This document shows, in pieces, positions 17,123 to 25,431 of a stretch of DNA of 64,000 nt; positions within the stretch are counted from its first letter, which is position 1; each line of letters begins with the position of its first letter. Below the pieces are notes generated by a model that was not told the origin of the DNA, searched no databases, and was given only the letters and a program-made list of their open reading frames with translations. The position numbers and the translations under genes were made by a program. The stretch is taken from positions 1 to 64,000 of the forward strand of contig CBDIDQ010000097.1 of the NCBI GenBank assembly GCA_965277695.1. The letters run 5' to 3'. Source of the DNA: JABSOG01 sp965277695 (lineage in GTDB: Bacteria > Pseudomonadota > Gammaproteobacteria > Enterobacterales > Alteromonadaceae).

Positions 17123-17953
17123 TTGAATAATCAAGATCAAGGCGCAGATAAACGCCCTCACCTAGACTCCATGCTAATGCGCGAAAGCTTGCTGGACAAA
17201 GACCTGATGCCGAGCACCGAAACCCCGGTATTCAGAATGTTACCCTACGCTCAGGTAATTAAAATTGGCGGTCGCTCCATCATGGATGCGGGCAAAGATA
17301 TCACCATTCCTGCGGTATCCGAATTAGCTGACGCATTAACCGAGCACAAACTTATCATTGGTACTGGCGGTGGCACTCGTAGTCGTCATGTATTTTCGGT
17401 GGGTATCGACATGGGAATGCCGACCGGTGTATTGGCTGAATTAGCTCAGGCCGATGCTTTGGGTAATGCCCATATTCTTGGCACTTTGTTGGCCCCTTAT
17501 GGTGTAGTCGCGATTCCGCCTGAAATGTTCGGTCATTTGTTGCCGATGTTTTTACACTCAGTGCCCGGGGTTATTTTTAGTGGTGTGCCGCCTTATTCGT
17601 TATGGGAGCATCCGCCAAAAATTGGCAGTATTCCACCACATAGAACCGATGCTGGAGCCTTGTTGCTGGCGGAGTGTTTTGGTTGCAAGCGGCTGACGCT
17701 GGTGAAAAACGTCAACGGTTTGTATGACAAAGATCCCAACTTGCATTCAGACGCTAATTTTATTGATTCTATCAGTGTGAGCGATTTGCTAAAGCGGGAG
17801 CTACCCACTTTGCCATTCGAACCTATTTTGCTGGACATTTTGCCTAATGGTCGTTTGATTAATGAGTTTCAAATCGTCAACGGCGCAGTGCCTGGTAATA
17901 TCTCGGCGGCGTTAAAAGGCGAGCATGTTGGGACTATAATTCATTGTGATTAA
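17123..17953 (+). CDS. mosA: Molybdenum storage protein alpha-like subunit
   Basis: 276 residues, the same length as Azotobacter MosA, starting at TTG 17123 behind a strong AAGGAGAA. It shares VIKIGGRSIMDAGKD, GTGGGTRSRHVFSVGIDMGMP, SGVPPYSLWEHPP, SIPPHRTDAGALLLAE, LVKNVNGLYDKDP and VNGAVPGNISAALKGEHVGT with the MoSto alpha/beta family. It is paralogous to the gene just upstream; the pair is expected to assemble as alternating subunits of a metal-oxide storage cage. Its stop codon overlaps an ATG (TAATG at 17951-17955) that begins the next coding region, so expression with the MFS gene is coupled. Whether molybdate or another oxyanion is stored cannot be told from sequence. Confidence 0.78.
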   Translation: MNNQDQGADKRPHLDSMLMRESLLDKDLMPSTETPVFRMLPYAQVIKIGGRSIMDAGKDITIPAVSELADALTEHKLIIGTGGGTRSRHVFSVGIDMGMPTGVLAELAQADALGNAHILGTLLAPYGVVAIPPEMFGHLLPMFLHSVPGVIFSGVPPYSLWEHPPKIGSIPPHRTDAGALLLAECFGCKRLTLVKNVNGLYDKDPNLHSDANFIDSISVSDLLKRELPTLPFEPILLDILPNGRLINEFQIVNGAVPGNISAALKGEHVGTIIHCD

Positions 17954-18001
17954 TGAGCACTGCTGAGGAAATAACCTATCTATACCACTTACATTGCCAC
18001 T

Positions 18002-19192
18002 TTGTTGATTGCTTTTGTCAACTCCATGCTGCTGCTGTTGCTGCCTTTATACGCACTGGATGCCGATACCTCGATTGTGGGGGTCGGCAGCTTACTGGCG
18101 TTGCGCAGTGCAGGGACATTGCTGGTGGATATTCCGGCTGGCTTGGCTATTGCTCGTTTCGGTGAAAAAAATCTAATCTTGTTGAGCATCGTCACTATGT
18201 TGGTGTCTTGCTTAGGTTTTATACTGACCGAGCACTGGCTGAATTTAGCGGTGTTTATTTTGTTATTTGGCATGGGTGTGGGTGGTTGGACTTTGACTCG
18301 CCACAGTTTTGTTGGTGGAAAAACGCCTAATCAGCGGCGTGGTCGAACCATGTCAAAGTTGGTGGGATTACAACGAGTTGGCATGTTGCTTGGCCCGTTG
18401 CTTGGCGGTTTAATCAGCGGTTTTTATGGTTATGAAATAGCGTTTTTAAGTGGCGCTGTGTTATGTTTTATTGCGCTATTAGTGTGTGTGTTTTACTTGC
18501 CAAAATCGGTAGAAAAAGCAGCCAACAAAGGCCAAAAAGCCTCAATGAAAGCGAGTTTTATCGCGCTACCCACCTTCATCAAAAAACATCAACAAATCTT
18601 CATGACCGCCGCATTATTTGTGATGATATTACGCCTAGTGCGCGGATCTCGGCAACTGATCTTGCCACTATGGGCGCATCACATCGGTGAAGATGTGGTC
18701 GAAATTGGTTTATTGATGTCGACTACCGCCGTTGCCGAACTTTGTTTTATTTATGTCGGCGGGTTAGTTAGTGATAAATACGGCAGAAAATGGGTCGCCG
18801 TCCCAAGTCTCGCATTGTTGTCAATTGGTCTGCTATTGCTGCCATTTTGCCAAACATTCGGCCCATTATGGCTGTTTGCCGCAGTCACTGGTATCGCCAA
18901 TGGTTTGGGTGGCGGAGTCATCATGACCTTAGGCGCAGATTTAGCACCTAAAGATGATCGCAGCACTTTTCTTGGTGTTTGGCGCTTGATGGCCGATTTT
19001 AGTGGCACTTTAAGTCCACTATTGATTGGCTGGATTGGCGGCGTATTTGCACTAGCCAGCGCATCGGTATTTAGCGGTGGGGTGGGGCTGTTAGGTAGTG
19101 TGTTGATGGTTTTTTGGGTTAGGGAGACGTTGGTTAAAGTGAATGGTGAGCCGTTGAAGGGTCACCATTCCGATAGCGCTAAAAATCCATAA
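18002..19192 (+). CDS. MFS transporter (N-terminus possibly frameshifted)
   Basis: 396 residues in the form starting at TTG 18002, with about 12 predicted transmembrane helices in two six-helix halves, the loop-2/3-like signature GLAIARFGEKN, a central loop (about 165-195) and the second-half equivalent GLVSDKYGRKW. This is the drug/metabolite exporter type of MFS. The conserved reading frame extends upstream to a TAA at 17972, with residues PIYTTYIATLLIAFVN that look like a complete TM1, but no start codon lies there. An ATG at 17953, overlapping the preceding stop, is in another frame, so either a +1 shift or a single-base error near 17973-17979 joins them. The 3' end overlaps the convergent GHKL gene by 14 bp. 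Confidence 0.8.
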   Translation: MLIAFVNSMLLLLLPLYALDADTSIVGVGSLLALRSAGTLLVDIPAGLAIARFGEKNLILLSIVTMLVSCLGFILTEHWLNLAVFILLFGMGVGGWTLTRHSFVGGKTPNQRRGRTMSKLVGLQRVGMLLGPLLGGLISGFYGYEIAFLSGAVLCFIALLVCVFYLPKSVEKAANKGQKASMKASFIALPTFIKKHQQIFMTAALFVMILRLVRGSRQLILPLWAHHIGEDVVEIGLLMSTTAVAELCFIYVGGLVSDKYGRKWVAVPSLALLSIGLLLLPFCQTFGPLWLFAAVTGIANGLGGGVIMTLGADLAPKDDRSTFLGVWRLMADFSGTLSPLLIGWIGGVFALASASVFSGGVGLLGSVLMVFWVRETLVKVNGEPLKGHHSDSAKNP

Positions 19193-21086
19193 CCTCCTGC
19201 TCGGCATCACGTTTGTCACGCTGTTCTTCAAGAAATGGAGCACCTTTTACTCGGTTATATAGTTTGTGTAATCGGCTCTGCGCTCTTGAAATCACCACTT
19301 GATAATCCATTGGCTGAATGATGCAATTATCATTATTTTCTCTTCTTGCCTCTTTTTCATAGGGGTCAATCGAACTGCCTAACACAAAACAAGTCACTTT
19401 GGTTTTTCTGTCGATTAACCCCGTTTTTAATAACTCTGATACATACTTCCAGCACTGGGCTTTTTCATCAGTGCTGATTTTTACGCCCGGTTTTTTAAGC
19501 TCAACCAAAACCAGTCTATCTACACCTATTTCTCCGCCGTCCTGGTCATAGGTTGGATAACCATAGGTGCCTACAGTGCTGTCTGGCAGAATGGCAAAGT
19601 CAGGTCTGTTACGACTGGCTTTGCCTTTAATATCTGTATCAGGATCGACTTTGAATAAGTGTTGAATAACCCGGGTCATACCTTCGTTTGAAGTAAATTC
19701 AATCGTTTCGTACTCAGGCCCAAAAATCCACAACCCTTGATGAAATAACGGCTGCAACTCTTGTACTTCACGGGTGCTAGTGTCTAAAACGCGTTCTTTT
19801 AATTCATCGAGCAGCTTCAACCGAACCTGTAATTCATCTAACACCTCTTTGGCTAGATCAAGACTCCAGTCTGATAGGATGTCGTGTAAATTATCAATTT
19901 GTGCTGAATTTAGTTCATGCAATTTACTGATTAATGAATACTTGCTGCTCGATTTTTCCATTTTAACCAAAATACCACCAAGCTTAGTTAAATCTCGCTG
20001 AGAGATGCCTGTGCATTCTTCTTGAACAGTGGTGACTAATTCAGTCCATCGCTCTTTTCTTAATGGGGTAAGTGAGTTTAATTCAGCTTCATTATTCTTT
20101 TTGACTGCTTCGAAAATTTGGCTGCGTTTCTTTTTGGTCAGGCCCAATACATGAGATTTGACAACATCGAATACCTGATTTTTTACTGCGATGAATTCTT
20201 TGGTTTCATTAAACCCTGTCCAGTCTTTTTTAACCGATTCAGTTTTTGCCAAAAAATCAGCATCGATGATGAATGTATGGCGCTTGGCTTCATTAGAGCG
20301 ACCATCAATAATTTCATCAAATCCATAATTACGCCAGTTGGCTTCACCGACCAAACGACCGTTGACGTGCCAGGCGATACCATGTTGTTTGGTGGTTTTA
20401 TCCGATTCGATGGTGTCTATAATGGTTATTTTTACGATGTTACCGTCAACCTCAACCTCTTGATAATCAATATTGTTATTGGGAATGTGGGCAAAAGACA
20501 CTTTAGCGTGATTTAGGAAGCATTCAAACATTGGGTCGGTTAAGAACCTCATGCCTATTTCAGATAAGATTAACGATTCAGAGACTGGAGTGGATATTGT
20601 GGCGCGAGTTGATATTTTGGTTCCATTGGCTGCTCTGTTTGCCAGTACTTGATGTTTTATCAGCGTAAATGGGGTTTCACCACTGCCAATTTTCACTTCA
20701 TATTCAAATGTTTCTCCTGCATGAGTTGATTCAACGAAATAGGACTCAGCAAAGCAAAAACCAGCAAATCGACCGACCCCGTTTTTGCCAAATACGGTGC
20801 GTCGGCGATGATCGACAATAACGTGATCGCCTTGGGTTGCCAGGCGGTCATAAGCGAGTGTTCGCCAGCGGGATAAAAACTCTGATTCGCTTAATCCGCT
20901 ACCATTATCTTCAATGCAAAAAAATTGCTCATTGGATTGGGTGGGCCAAGTGATATTGACTTTGGTCGCGCCAGCATCCCAAGCATTGGCAACCAGTTCG
21001 ACAGTCGCCACTTTTGAGTCATAAAGGATGGCTTTACCAACAAACTTCTCTAAAAAATTTGGCCCAAACAGACAAGGTTGTTGCAT
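19179..21086 (-). CDS. GHKL ATPase fused to PD-(D/E)XK (Shedu-like) nuclease domain
   Basis: 635 residues. The N-terminal third is a GHKL (Hsp90/MutL/MORC-type) ATPase: N-box ELVANAWDAGA with Glu30, Asn34 and Asp37, G1 box EDNGSGL, and G2 box FGKNGVGRFAGF. A transducer-like region and a helical, coiled-coil-like section (about 330-450) follow. The C-terminal ~150 residues carry a nuclease signature: RPDFAI with Asp496, then LVLVELKKPG with Glu529 and Lys531, the D...ExK pattern of DUF4263/Shedu-type nucleases. Prokaryotic MORC-like ATPases joined to nucleases are known from defence and restriction contexts. A truncated SIR2-like fragment and an antitoxin lie next to it. Start at ATG 21086 with GGGGA. 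A single-gene antiphage system is a reasonable hypothesis. Confidence 0.85.
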   Translation of the reverse strand: MQQPCLFGPNFLEKFVGKAILYDSKVATVELVANAWDAGATKVNITWPTQSNEQFFCIEDNGSGLSESEFLSRWRTLAYDRLATQGDHVIVDHRRRTVFGKNGVGRFAGFCFAESYFVESTHAGETFEYEVKIGSGETPFTLIKHQVLANRAANGTKISTRATISTPVSESLILSEIGMRFLTDPMFECFLNHAKVSFAHIPNNNIDYQEVEVDGNIVKITIIDTIESDKTTKQHGIAWHVNGRLVGEANWRNYGFDEIIDGRSNEAKRHTFIIDADFLAKTESVKKDWTGFNETKEFIAVKNQVFDVVKSHVLGLTKKKRSQIFEAVKKNNEAELNSLTPLRKERWTELVTTVQEECTGISQRDLTKLGGILVKMEKSSSKYSLISKLHELNSAQIDNLHDILSDWSLDLAKEVLDELQVRLKLLDELKERVLDTSTREVQELQPLFHQGLWIFGPEYETIEFTSNEGMTRVIQHLFKVDPDTDIKGKASRNRPDFAILPDSTVGTYGYPTYDQDGGEIGVDRLVLVELKKPGVKISTDEKAQCWKYVSELLKTGLIDRKTKVTCFVLGSSIDPYEKEARRENNDNCIIQPMDYQVVISRAQSRLHKLYNRVKGAPFLEEQRDKRDAEQEVMDF

Positions 21087-21417
21087 TGGTTATTCCCCGT
21101 TAAATCTCTTCAGCCAAGTGCCTGATAATTGCGTTTGACATACCATACAGTGTTAATCAGTTGTTCTCAACCGCTCACTATTATAGCTATGCCTTCCTAC
21201 GTTATAGTCAGTATCACATCGAATTGGATAAATATCCAGCAAAATTTTGAAATCGACTAACTTTAAATAACCATACTCATCATGTGATGGTTGAACTTGT
21301 GTCTACGACGGTGTTTTTTATTGGCGTGGGTTGAGTGATCGATGAATACATCGTGAGCTTACCCAGCTGAGTATTTTTCTGTTATAGTTTCTGCGTTATT
21401 GATATGGAGACGCAGAT

Positions 21418-21627
21418 TTGAGCTTTACAATCCCCGCAACACTACAAAAACAAATCAAAAATCAACAGCTGGTGCCACTCATTGGGGCTGGTGTGTCGAT
21501 GTCATTAACTGATGATGAGGGTAAACGGGTCTGGCAAGAAGGGGTTGTAGGATACCAACCCCGTAGAACGTGGATTTATCCACACGGGTTTTTGCGGGGC
21601 ACAGATAAACATGGGTATACCGCCTGA
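21418..21627 (+). pseudogene. Truncated SIR2-domain protein fragment
   Basis: TTG 21418 follows a good GGAGA. The first ~42 residues include LVPLIGAGVSMSLTDDEGKR, the N-terminal nucleotide-binding segment of SIR2-family proteins of the bacterial defence type. From residue 44 onward the frame runs into a REP-like element (21547-21612) and stops at 21627. Nothing resembling the remaining SIR2 fold follows. It is a deletion remnant of a much larger gene. Confidence 0.65.
21547..21612. repeat. REP-like element inside the SIR2 remnant
   Basis: Begins GTAGGATACCAACCCCGTAG and contains the palindromic GTGGATTTATCCAC with CCCGTAG/CACGGG arms. It is another variant of the GTAG-headed dispersed hairpins and sits exactly at the point where SIR2 similarity ends. 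Confidence 0.6.
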
Positions 21628-21636
21628 TCATGATAA

Positions 21637-21918
21637 TCACAAAACAAACGGCACAATCGTGGCGAACTCATCATCGCTTAGCTTGTGCGCTTTCATCAGG
21701 TCGTGATCGTTTTGTAAAACCAGCCAATATTGTGCGGTGGTGCCTAAATATATCGCCAGTCGAATGGCGATATCCGCAGTGATGGGGGATTGTTCAAGGC
21801 AAATTTTTGTTAGTTGCTCTGCGGGAATATAAGTGTCAGTTGCGCATTGCGTTTGGCAAATATGCCGAGGCTTGAGATATTCGTGCAACAGCACTTCGCC
21901 AGGATGTAAGCTCGTCAT
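21637..21918 (-). CDS. HigA-type antitoxin, orphan
   Basis: 93 residues resembling the HigA/VapI XRE-family antitoxins: the typical opening SLHPGEVLLHEYLKP, a helix-turn-helix region, and SPITADIAIRLAIYLGTTAQYWLVLQNDHDL, close to the conserved family consensus with its FWL(N/M)LQ. The recognition-helix stretch is less regular than usual (ATDTYIPAEQLTKICLEQ), so DNA binding may be altered. A higB toxin would be expected just upstream (21920-22220 on this strand), but no frame of that size exists. It is therefore an orphan antitoxin or the survivor of a decayed toxin-antitoxin pair. Confidence 0.75.
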   Translation of the reverse strand: MTSLHPGEVLLHEYLKPRHICQTQCATDTYIPAEQLTKICLEQSPITADIAIRLAIYLGTTAQYWLVLQNDHDLMKAHKLSDDEFATIVPFVL

Positions 21919-21996
21919 AATACCCTCTGATGGTGATTAATATTTTGAGCCATTATGCCAGTTTTGCTTGGAGCTGAATCGGTGATTAATACTAAT

Positions 21997-22169
21997 TTAC
22001 CGCTCAAAAATACTCTCCATCAGTGGCAAAACAAGTTCTCTTATCTCTTTGGGTCAATAGCATAGTGGTCGATCACTGTCATCGAGGAGAGCGGTAATGA
22101 TCTGCTCTTAAAAAATGGCTCACCATTTTTTAAGCCAGTTGATTGTCGTGCGATAGAATCATCGTGCGA
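21997..22169 (-). pseudogene. Decayed gene remnant, copy 1 (homologous to 33806-34114)
   Basis: On the minus strand, the segment from about 22095 to 21997 reads LLDDSDRPLCY-stop-PKEIRELVLPLMES and matches the remnant at 33990-34114 (ILDGSDRPLFKLPKEIREVV). It carries an in-frame stop. Upstream, 22147-22169 is identical to 33813-33835 in inverted orientation, but the ~100 bp in between in copy 2 is missing. This is a broken, internally deleted copy of an unidentified gene. The tail end of the original protein is recognisable; its function is not. Confidence 0.55.
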
Positions 22170-22438
22170 GGGAATGAGGTGCACTTTGCGCACCTCATGG
22201 TGGTTTCAGCTGATGTTGGGATCAATGCCAGCTTTTGCCTGATCCTGTTGCATTTGTTGTTGAGTTGCTTTGCTGCTGCTTTCTCTCGTTCTGCTGCTGT
22301 TTTATTGTGCTCTGCGAATATTTTTTGTTGTTTCAGCGCTTCTTTCAACTGCGATTGCAGGGTTCTTTCAATCATGATTTGATCTTGCCGGGCGAGATAG
22401 GCAAGGTACTTCCAGTTTTTTGCTTCTTTGAAGAAGTA
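22130..22438 (-). pseudogene. Possible gene fragment rich in Lys/Gln/Glu
   Basis: A minus-strand frame open from 22438 (after a TAG) to 22130 encodes KNWKYLAYLARQDQIMIERT then a coiled-coil-like QLKEALKQQKIFAEHN with KTAAEREKAAAKQL. Composition looks like real protein rather than noise, yet no proper start is present apart from ATG 22375. It overlaps remnant copy 1. I do not recognise it; it is probably the debris of an accessory gene. Confidence 0.3.
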
Positions 22439-22547
22439 TAACTAGTTTTCAGTCGATAATATTAGTTTTGTGCAGCGTACAATCTTAAGCTCTCGGCTGA
22501 AAATCATAATTTATTGATTAATAAACTTAATATTCCCTGCATGACTA

Positions 22548-22571
22548 CATTGTAAGGACCTGCTTACAATG
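22548..22571. promoter_or_regulatory. Inverted repeat upstream of the PLC gene
   Basis: CATTGTAAG and CTTACAATG form perfect 9-bp arms around GACCTG, about 125 bp before the phospholipase start. The dyad has no T-tract, so it reads more like an operator than a terminator. The binding protein is unknown. Confidence 0.45.
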
Positions 22572-22694
22572 CTGACAATTACTTACCAAAATCGGTGTAT
22601 TCGTGACAGAAACATCTGCGCAAAATGTTTAACATCTCTGTTGTTAACTATTGACGAATCAACAATTTTTAAACTAAAAACAATGGGGATGACT

Positions 22695-24578
22695 ATGAAT
22701 AAATTAACGAAAGTCACTGTGGGTTTAGCGATGGCCCTTGGGGTGAGTGCTAATGCTTTGGCTAATTGGAGTGAAGATGCGCTTACTCATCAGTATCGAT
22801 TGCAAAAGCATGAACCGATTGTCAACGGTATTGTCGCAGGCACCCATAATTCTTATAGCTCGAATGCTTATAATTTGAAATGGTATGAAAATCAGGATGC
22901 CAGTATTACTGACCAGTTAAACTATGGGTCACGCTTTTTGGAGCTGGATATTTGGCGTACCCGAGACGTCGAATACGGAGCGGTTTATGTCTGTCATAGT
23001 GGCATTCGTTGCTCACAACCTGCGTTGGTGCTGGGCGATTATGTTTATCTTGATACCATGCTTGAAGAAGTGGCTGCTTGGAGCAAAAACAACCCAGATC
23101 AGATGATAGTGATCAAGCTGGAAAACGGCAATATGAAAGATGGTGATTATCACTTACTGGTCGAATCCATTCAGCGCCAGATTGGCGATATTATTTATCG
23201 TCCGCAACGTACTAGTGATGGTGAAGGGTTTAAACGTTTTCCGGCAGATTTAACACCAGCACAAATGCTCGATCAGGGTAAACAAATCATTTTAGTTGGT
23301 GACAGTGCCGCTGAGGATGCCATCAGCCGGGCTTGGGTGTTTAAAACTACCAGCCCCGAGCGTGGTGGTGGTGATGTTACTGATAATTTAGATTCATTGG
23401 TTAATTGCGGTATTCATGGCAACGGTCATGCAGCGCTGTTTTTTGATCAGGCTGAAGAGGATTATGGTGCTGATCACTATATACCTACCGATAAAATCGC
23501 TACTATGGCGGCTTGTGGCGGCACCTATTTTGCCTTTGATTGGCTAAAACATGACGATGCGCGAATGAAAGAGGTGGTTTGGAGCTGGGCTGGAAATCAA
23601 CCGGATGGGCTACCCGGAGCGGGCGGCAGCAGCAATGTACAGTGCGCTGTATCTTATAATGGACGTTTTTATGATGATGACTGTGGCTTGTCGTTTAACT
23701 ATGCCTGTAAAGATGAAACGTTAGGTTGGAAGGTCACTGCTGGCAAAGGAGCCTGGAGCAACGGTGAGTCAATTTGTCAAAGCGAGTTTGGTGGTAATTA
23801 TCATTTTGATGTGCCAAGAACTTCAAGCCAAAATAAGACACTTAAAGGGGCTGCGGCATCACAGCAAACTTACTGGCTGAATTACAATACCGATGGCAAT
23901 GATCTTTGGGCGAGTGGTGAGGACAAGACTTATCAGGCTGCTCGGGTTGATAAATCCAATCGATTGAAAGTCGCTCGCTGGACTGATTTTAATTTTGTGT
24001 ACGATGATGACGGCAGTGGTTCCAATAATGATATTTCAATCTGGAAAACCACGGCTTTGCCGACAGGTTGGCACGCGTTGGGTCATGTGCCAGGGCTAGC
24101 TACCAATGGCAATTATGCTTCTTATTACGAACGTCGTCCGGGTAGTGCCTTGGTGGTATTTGATGATGGTTCGGGTAAGTTAGCTAAACCGTTACATTAC
24201 AACTGGAAGTGGAATGACGACGGTACTGGTGGCGATCACGATGTTACCTTTTGGCATCCGGTAGCACCAGCGGGTTATACCTGCCTTGGCGATATCGCTA
24301 TGGGTAATAATAGTTGGTCACAACCAAGCGCCGATATCCGTTGTGTTCGGGATGATTTATTAATTGACGGTCAATTCTGGTGGTACTGGAGTGATACCGG
24401 CTCTGGTGGTGATTATGATGCAACCACTTATATCACTACGGCTAAAGTCGATAGCAATATTAAGGTGGCTTTGCCTGCCAATACGATAAGACTCAGCGGT
24501 GGCACGGCTCACAAGGTCTTTAATTACGACAAGGTGAATTTTGAAAATGGTCCGCAGAGCATTGTTGATCACAATTAA
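22695..24578 (+). CDS. Secreted PI-PLC-like phosphodiesterase with lectin-like and Vps62-like regions
   Basis: Start at ATG 22695, with GGGG at 22685-22688; longer in-frame ATGs at 22569-22689 are less suitable. A signal peptide ends at ALA-NWS. Residues about 20-320 form a PI-PLC X-type domain: GTHNSYSS with the first catalytic His, FLELDIWRT, VCHSG with the second His region, and MIVIKLEN. Residues about 325-420 look like a C-type-lectin fold (CKDETLGWKV, GAWSNGESICQSEFGG, YWLNYNT). The C-terminal ~200 residues repeat DFNFVYDDDGSGSNNDISIW and KWNDDGTGGDHDVTFW patterns as in Vps62/DUF946 proteins. The enzyme probably cleaves phosphoinositide or glycerophospholipid head groups outside the cell, with the extra domains binding target surfaces. 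Confidence 0.85.
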   Translation: MNKLTKVTVGLAMALGVSANALANWSEDALTHQYRLQKHEPIVNGIVAGTHNSYSSNAYNLKWYENQDASITDQLNYGSRFLELDIWRTRDVEYGAVYVCHSGIRCSQPALVLGDYVYLDTMLEEVAAWSKNNPDQMIVIKLENGNMKDGDYHLLVESIQRQIGDIIYRPQRTSDGEGFKRFPADLTPAQMLDQGKQIILVGDSAAEDAISRAWVFKTTSPERGGGDVTDNLDSLVNCGIHGNGHAALFFDQAEEDYGADHYIPTDKIATMAACGGTYFAFDWLKHDDARMKEVVWSWAGNQPDGLPGAGGSSNVQCAVSYNGRFYDDDCGLSFNYACKDETLGWKVTAGKGAWSNGESICQSEFGGNYHFDVPRTSSQNKTLKGAAASQQTYWLNYNTDGNDLWASGEDKTYQAARVDKSNRLKVARWTDFNFVYDDDGSGSNNDISIWKTTALPTGWHALGHVPGLATNGNYASYYERRPGSALVVFDDGSGKLAKPLHYNWKWNDDGTGGDHDVTFWHPVAPAGYTCLGDIAMGNNSWSQPSADIRCVRDDLLIDGQFWWYWSDTGSGGDYDATTYITTAKVDSNIKVALPANTIRLSGGTAHKVFNYDKVNFENGPQSIVDHN

Positions 24579-24725
24579 GCGGTTATATTCGCAGTAAATA
24601 CAACCAGAATTTTGCCTCGATAGTATCGGTGGCAACTATGGTTATATATGATTAAAAGCGTGTGCAGAGCGCACACGCAACCGTCAATTCCTACCTTGTT
24701 TAACATGCCCTAAATAACTTACACG

Positions 24726-24757
24726 CAATTGTGCCACGGCCTGTGGCACAATTGTTT
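24726..24757 (+). terminator. Strong hairpin terminator after the PLC gene
   Basis: CAATTGTGCCAC (24726-24737) pairs perfectly with GTGGCACAATTG (24743-24754) around a 5-nt loop and is followed by TTTCT. A second hairpin, GCGTGTGC/GCACACGC at 24658-24678, lies just before it. Apart from these, the 392-bp gap 24579-24970 shows no gene. Confidence 0.75.
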
Positions 24758-24970
24758 CTATCAAATTCACACTGAAATATTGTCTTTAACAGGATCTTTA
24801 AAGAAGCTGTCCCCTATGCTCAAATGTGTATATTCGTCGAAATTTAAGCAAACTTTTTTTTCAAACCAAACCCAGCGCTTGTAAAATCATCATAAAGGAC
24901 AGTATAGTATTGGCAATACGTTAAGTTTTTGTTTTAACTGGTAAAAATATAAATACAAGAGGAAGCAACA

Positions 24971-25366
24971 TTGAATATTGAGACTGAGTTAGGATCGCCA
25001 TTCGATCAGCTGCAAATCAAAGTACTGAATTTCAGCTATGACGATGCCTGGCTGAAATTAACCCTTGTTCATCAATCTGGTGGTAAAACCGTTACCTTAA
25101 CCTTAAAAAATGTGCGTCGTTATCTGATTGAAATGCCGCCATTTCAGGTTGATGTGCCGTATAACATCAGCAAATCAACGGCTGAACAGCTTGACGGTGA
25201 TGGCAGCGGGTTTCTCGGTGATAACGGTTATGCTCACCTTGATAAAAACGGTGATATAAACACTTTCAAAGGCGAGAAAGCTAAGCTCTACCACATTGCG
25301 CTAGGCGGTGACGTTAACCTTGATGTGGTATTTGAAAGCTACGGTATGGTTAAAAGAGAATATTAA
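24971..25366 (+). CDS. Hypothetical 131-residue protein
   Basis: Starts at TTG 24971 after GAGGAAG. No signal peptide or membrane segment. The first half has strand-rich sequence (LQIKVLNFSYDDAWLKLTLV, KTVTLTLKNVRRYLIEMPPF) and the centre contains DGDGSGFLGDNGYAHLDKNG, reminiscent of Ca-binding or dockerin-like loops. It is followed 292 bp later by the broken RHS-type toxin. It might be a remnant accessory of that locus, but there is no direct evidence. Family not recognised. Confidence 0.6.
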   Translation: MNIETELGSPFDQLQIKVLNFSYDDAWLKLTLVHQSGGKTVTLTLKNVRRYLIEMPPFQVDVPYNISKSTAEQLDGDGSGFLGDNGYAHLDKNGDINTFKGEKAKLYHIALGGDVNLDVVFESYGMVKREY

Positions 25367-25431
25367 TTGTCGCGATTGGAATGGCGAAAAACCGACTCTG
25401 ATTAAATAGGGTAATAGTTGTTCCATTAAAA

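Noticed and set aside
16286..17953. UMP kinase or aspartokinase annotation for the kinase-fold pair
   Set aside because: The duplicated gene pair, the lengths of 271 and 276 residues and the MoSto-specific GTGAGTRARH, PPY and IPPHRTD segments fit molybdenum storage protein better.
21919..22220. higB toxin gene next to higA
   Set aside because: I looked for a ~90-codon frame upstream of the antitoxin on the same strand; only gene debris and stops are present.
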